Shown here one piece after another: positions 6,066 to 6,704 of a stretch of 6,704 nt of DNA. The stretch covers positions 1 to 6,704 of the forward strand of contig JAUWZM010000113.1 in assembly GCA_030615365.1 (NCBI GenBank), in the 5' to 3' direction. Position numbers and translations under genes: made by a program. The DNA is from Candidatus Aerophobota bacterium (lineage in GTDB: Bacteria; Aerophobota; Aerophobia; Aerophobales; B3-G15). Positions within the stretch are counted from its first letter, which is position 1, and each line of letters begins with the position of its first letter. The notes beneath the pieces were generated by a model, which had not been told where the DNA came from, did not search any database, and saw only the letters and a program-made list of their open reading frames with translations.

Positions 6066-6075
6066 GAAGAGGTGA
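6066..6075 (+). promoter_or_regulatory. Shine-Dalgarno site deciding the BFN gene start
   Basis: AGAAGAGGTGA-type sequence close to the full anti-rRNA complement ends five bases before the TTG at 6081. It overlaps the in-frame GTG at 6072, which therefore cannot be served by it. Confidence 0.65.
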
Positions 6076-6080
6076 CAAAT

Positions 6081-6551
6081 TTGATAGAAGTTCGAGTTAT
6101 CAATGTGGCTATTGATATTAAATCAAAGATGCCGGTAATTGTTTTAAAAGAGAAAGATGGTGAGAAAACTTTGCCTATATGGGTTGGTTTGTTTGAGGCT
6201 CAATCTATTGCCTTAGCCCTGGAGAATGTAAAACCTCCTCGTCCCTTAACCCATGATTTGGCCAAGTCTTTAATTGAAAAACTTAATGGAAAAGTGGATA
6301 GGATAGTGATAAATGATCTTAAGAATAATACCTTTTATGCCAGGATTCTGATAAAACAAAATGGGGAAAGTATTCAGGTTGATTCTCGTCCCAGCGATGC
6401 TATCGCTTTAGCCCTGAGACTCCGGGTTCCCATATACGTTGATGAAAATGTTTTAGATAAAGTAGCTTCAGGAGGAAGCCCTATTAAGGATAAGGACATT
6501 GAGGAATTCAAGAACGAATTAAGAGATTTAAAACCAGAAGACTTTGGTTAG
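6081..6551 (+). CDS. Bifunctional nuclease (BFN/DUF151) family protein
   Basis: The 156-aa product is one BFN domain. It has the N-terminal MIEVRV, KTLPIWVGLFEAQSIALAL (29-47), PPRPLTHDL (52-60) and DSRPSDAIALALRLRVPIYV (101-120), all hallmarks of the family. Plant members have been reported to cut DNA and RNA; the bacterial role is not settled, and the domain's catalytic residues cannot be assigned here. No UVR domain follows, unlike in some homologues. I chose the TTG at 6081 because homologues begin MIEV and the ribosome binding site is ideally spaced for it; a GTG at 6072 would add three residues (MTN). A separate promoter or readthrough from apgM are both possible. The gene converges with a minus-strand frame 28 bp downstream. 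Confidence 0.9.
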   Translation: MIEVRVINVAIDIKSKMPVIVLKEKDGEKTLPIWVGLFEAQSIALALENVKPPRPLTHDLAKSLIEKLNGKVDRIVINDLKNNTFYARILIKQNGESIQVDSRPSDAIALALRLRVPIYVDENVLDKVASGGSPIKDKDIEEFKNELRDLKPEDFG

Positions 6552-6579
6552 CGGATTAAAAGAAAAGAGATATGCATTG

Positions 6580-6704
6580 CTATACTAACTGTTTACCTTC
6601 TCGAGTAATTTTAATTTTCCCCAGGACAATGCTTCCTATTTGCTTCTTTGTAAAGGGAGTGTAAATATAGACCTTCCCTTCCTTTCTGTTTATTTCCTCG
6701 ATTA
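6580..6704 (-). CDS. Hypothetical protein, C-terminal end (5' part beyond the window)
   Basis: On the minus strand a frame is open from the window edge to a TAG at 6582-6580, giving 40 residues ending ITREGKQLV. The stretch includes GKVYIYTPFTKKQIGSIVLG, alternates charged and beta-branched residues as beta strands do, and uses the AGA/ATA/AAG codons common in the neighbouring genes. The plus strand here carries only a short frame (ATG at 6572) with an unlikely composition. I do not recognise the family. The gene would run toward the BFN gene tail to tail with a 28-bp gap. It could still be a chance open frame because so little is visible. Confidence 0.5.
   Translation of the reverse strand, partial: IEEINRKEGKVYIYTPFTKKQIGSIVLGKIKITREGKQLV

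Larger units (their letters stand above)
5896..6080 (+). other. 185-bp intergenic region between apgM and the BFN gene
   Basis: It holds an A/T run just after apgM (AAAAAATTTTT), degenerate 10-bp repeats at both ends of 5918-6040, and a perfect 12-bp palindrome AAATTTAAATTT (6047-6058) just before the next gene. A 39-codon open frame (5923-6042, beginning MDADEYRASEIL) spans the repeats but has no ribosome binding site. No terminator or confident promoter is visible. Confidence 0.45.

Overview
This AT-rich window reads almost entirely left to right and looks like chromosomal DNA of an anaerobic, hydrogen-metabolising bacterium. The support is a complete [FeFe]-hydrogenase, an NAD(P)H:flavin oxidoreductase fragment beside it, a Rex NAD(H)-sensing repressor and a cofactor-independent phosphoglycerate mutase. 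Good Shine-Dalgarno sites, TTG/GTG starts and frequent AGA/ATA codons fit an AT-rich bacterium. I cannot name the phylum from the sequence alone.

Layout. 1-925: C-terminal part of a GltD/NfnB-like FAD/NAD(P) oxidoreductase, cut by the window's left edge. 948-2669: catalytic [FeFe]-hydrogenase subunit, 573 aa, with all H-cluster ligands. 2772-3167: single-domain response regulator. 3242-3958: Rex with an extended C-terminus. 3990-4379: a second single-domain receiver, paralogous to the first. 4380-4671: about 290 bp without a convincing gene but with nested inverted repeats and a possible promoter. 4672-5895: archaeal-type phosphoglycerate mutase (ApgM). 5896-6080: intergenic DNA with degenerate 10-bp-period repeats. 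6081-6551: bifunctional-nuclease (BFN/DUF151) family protein. 6580-6704: C-terminal end of a convergent minus-strand reading frame, cut by the right edge.

How the genes may work together (inference). The oxidoreductase and hydrogenase are 22 bp apart and probably form one NAD(P)H-linked or electron-bifurcating hydrogenase unit with subunits encoded to the left of the window. Rex would match expression of fermentative genes to the NADH/NAD+ ratio. The two receivers bracketing rex have no output domain; they may carry a phosphorelay signal to a partner not seen here. ApgM supplies lower glycolysis.

Nothing here is a clearly new system. The least explained items are the pair of receivers around rex with a shared extra loop, the Rex C-terminal tail, and the inverted repeats upstream of apgM.
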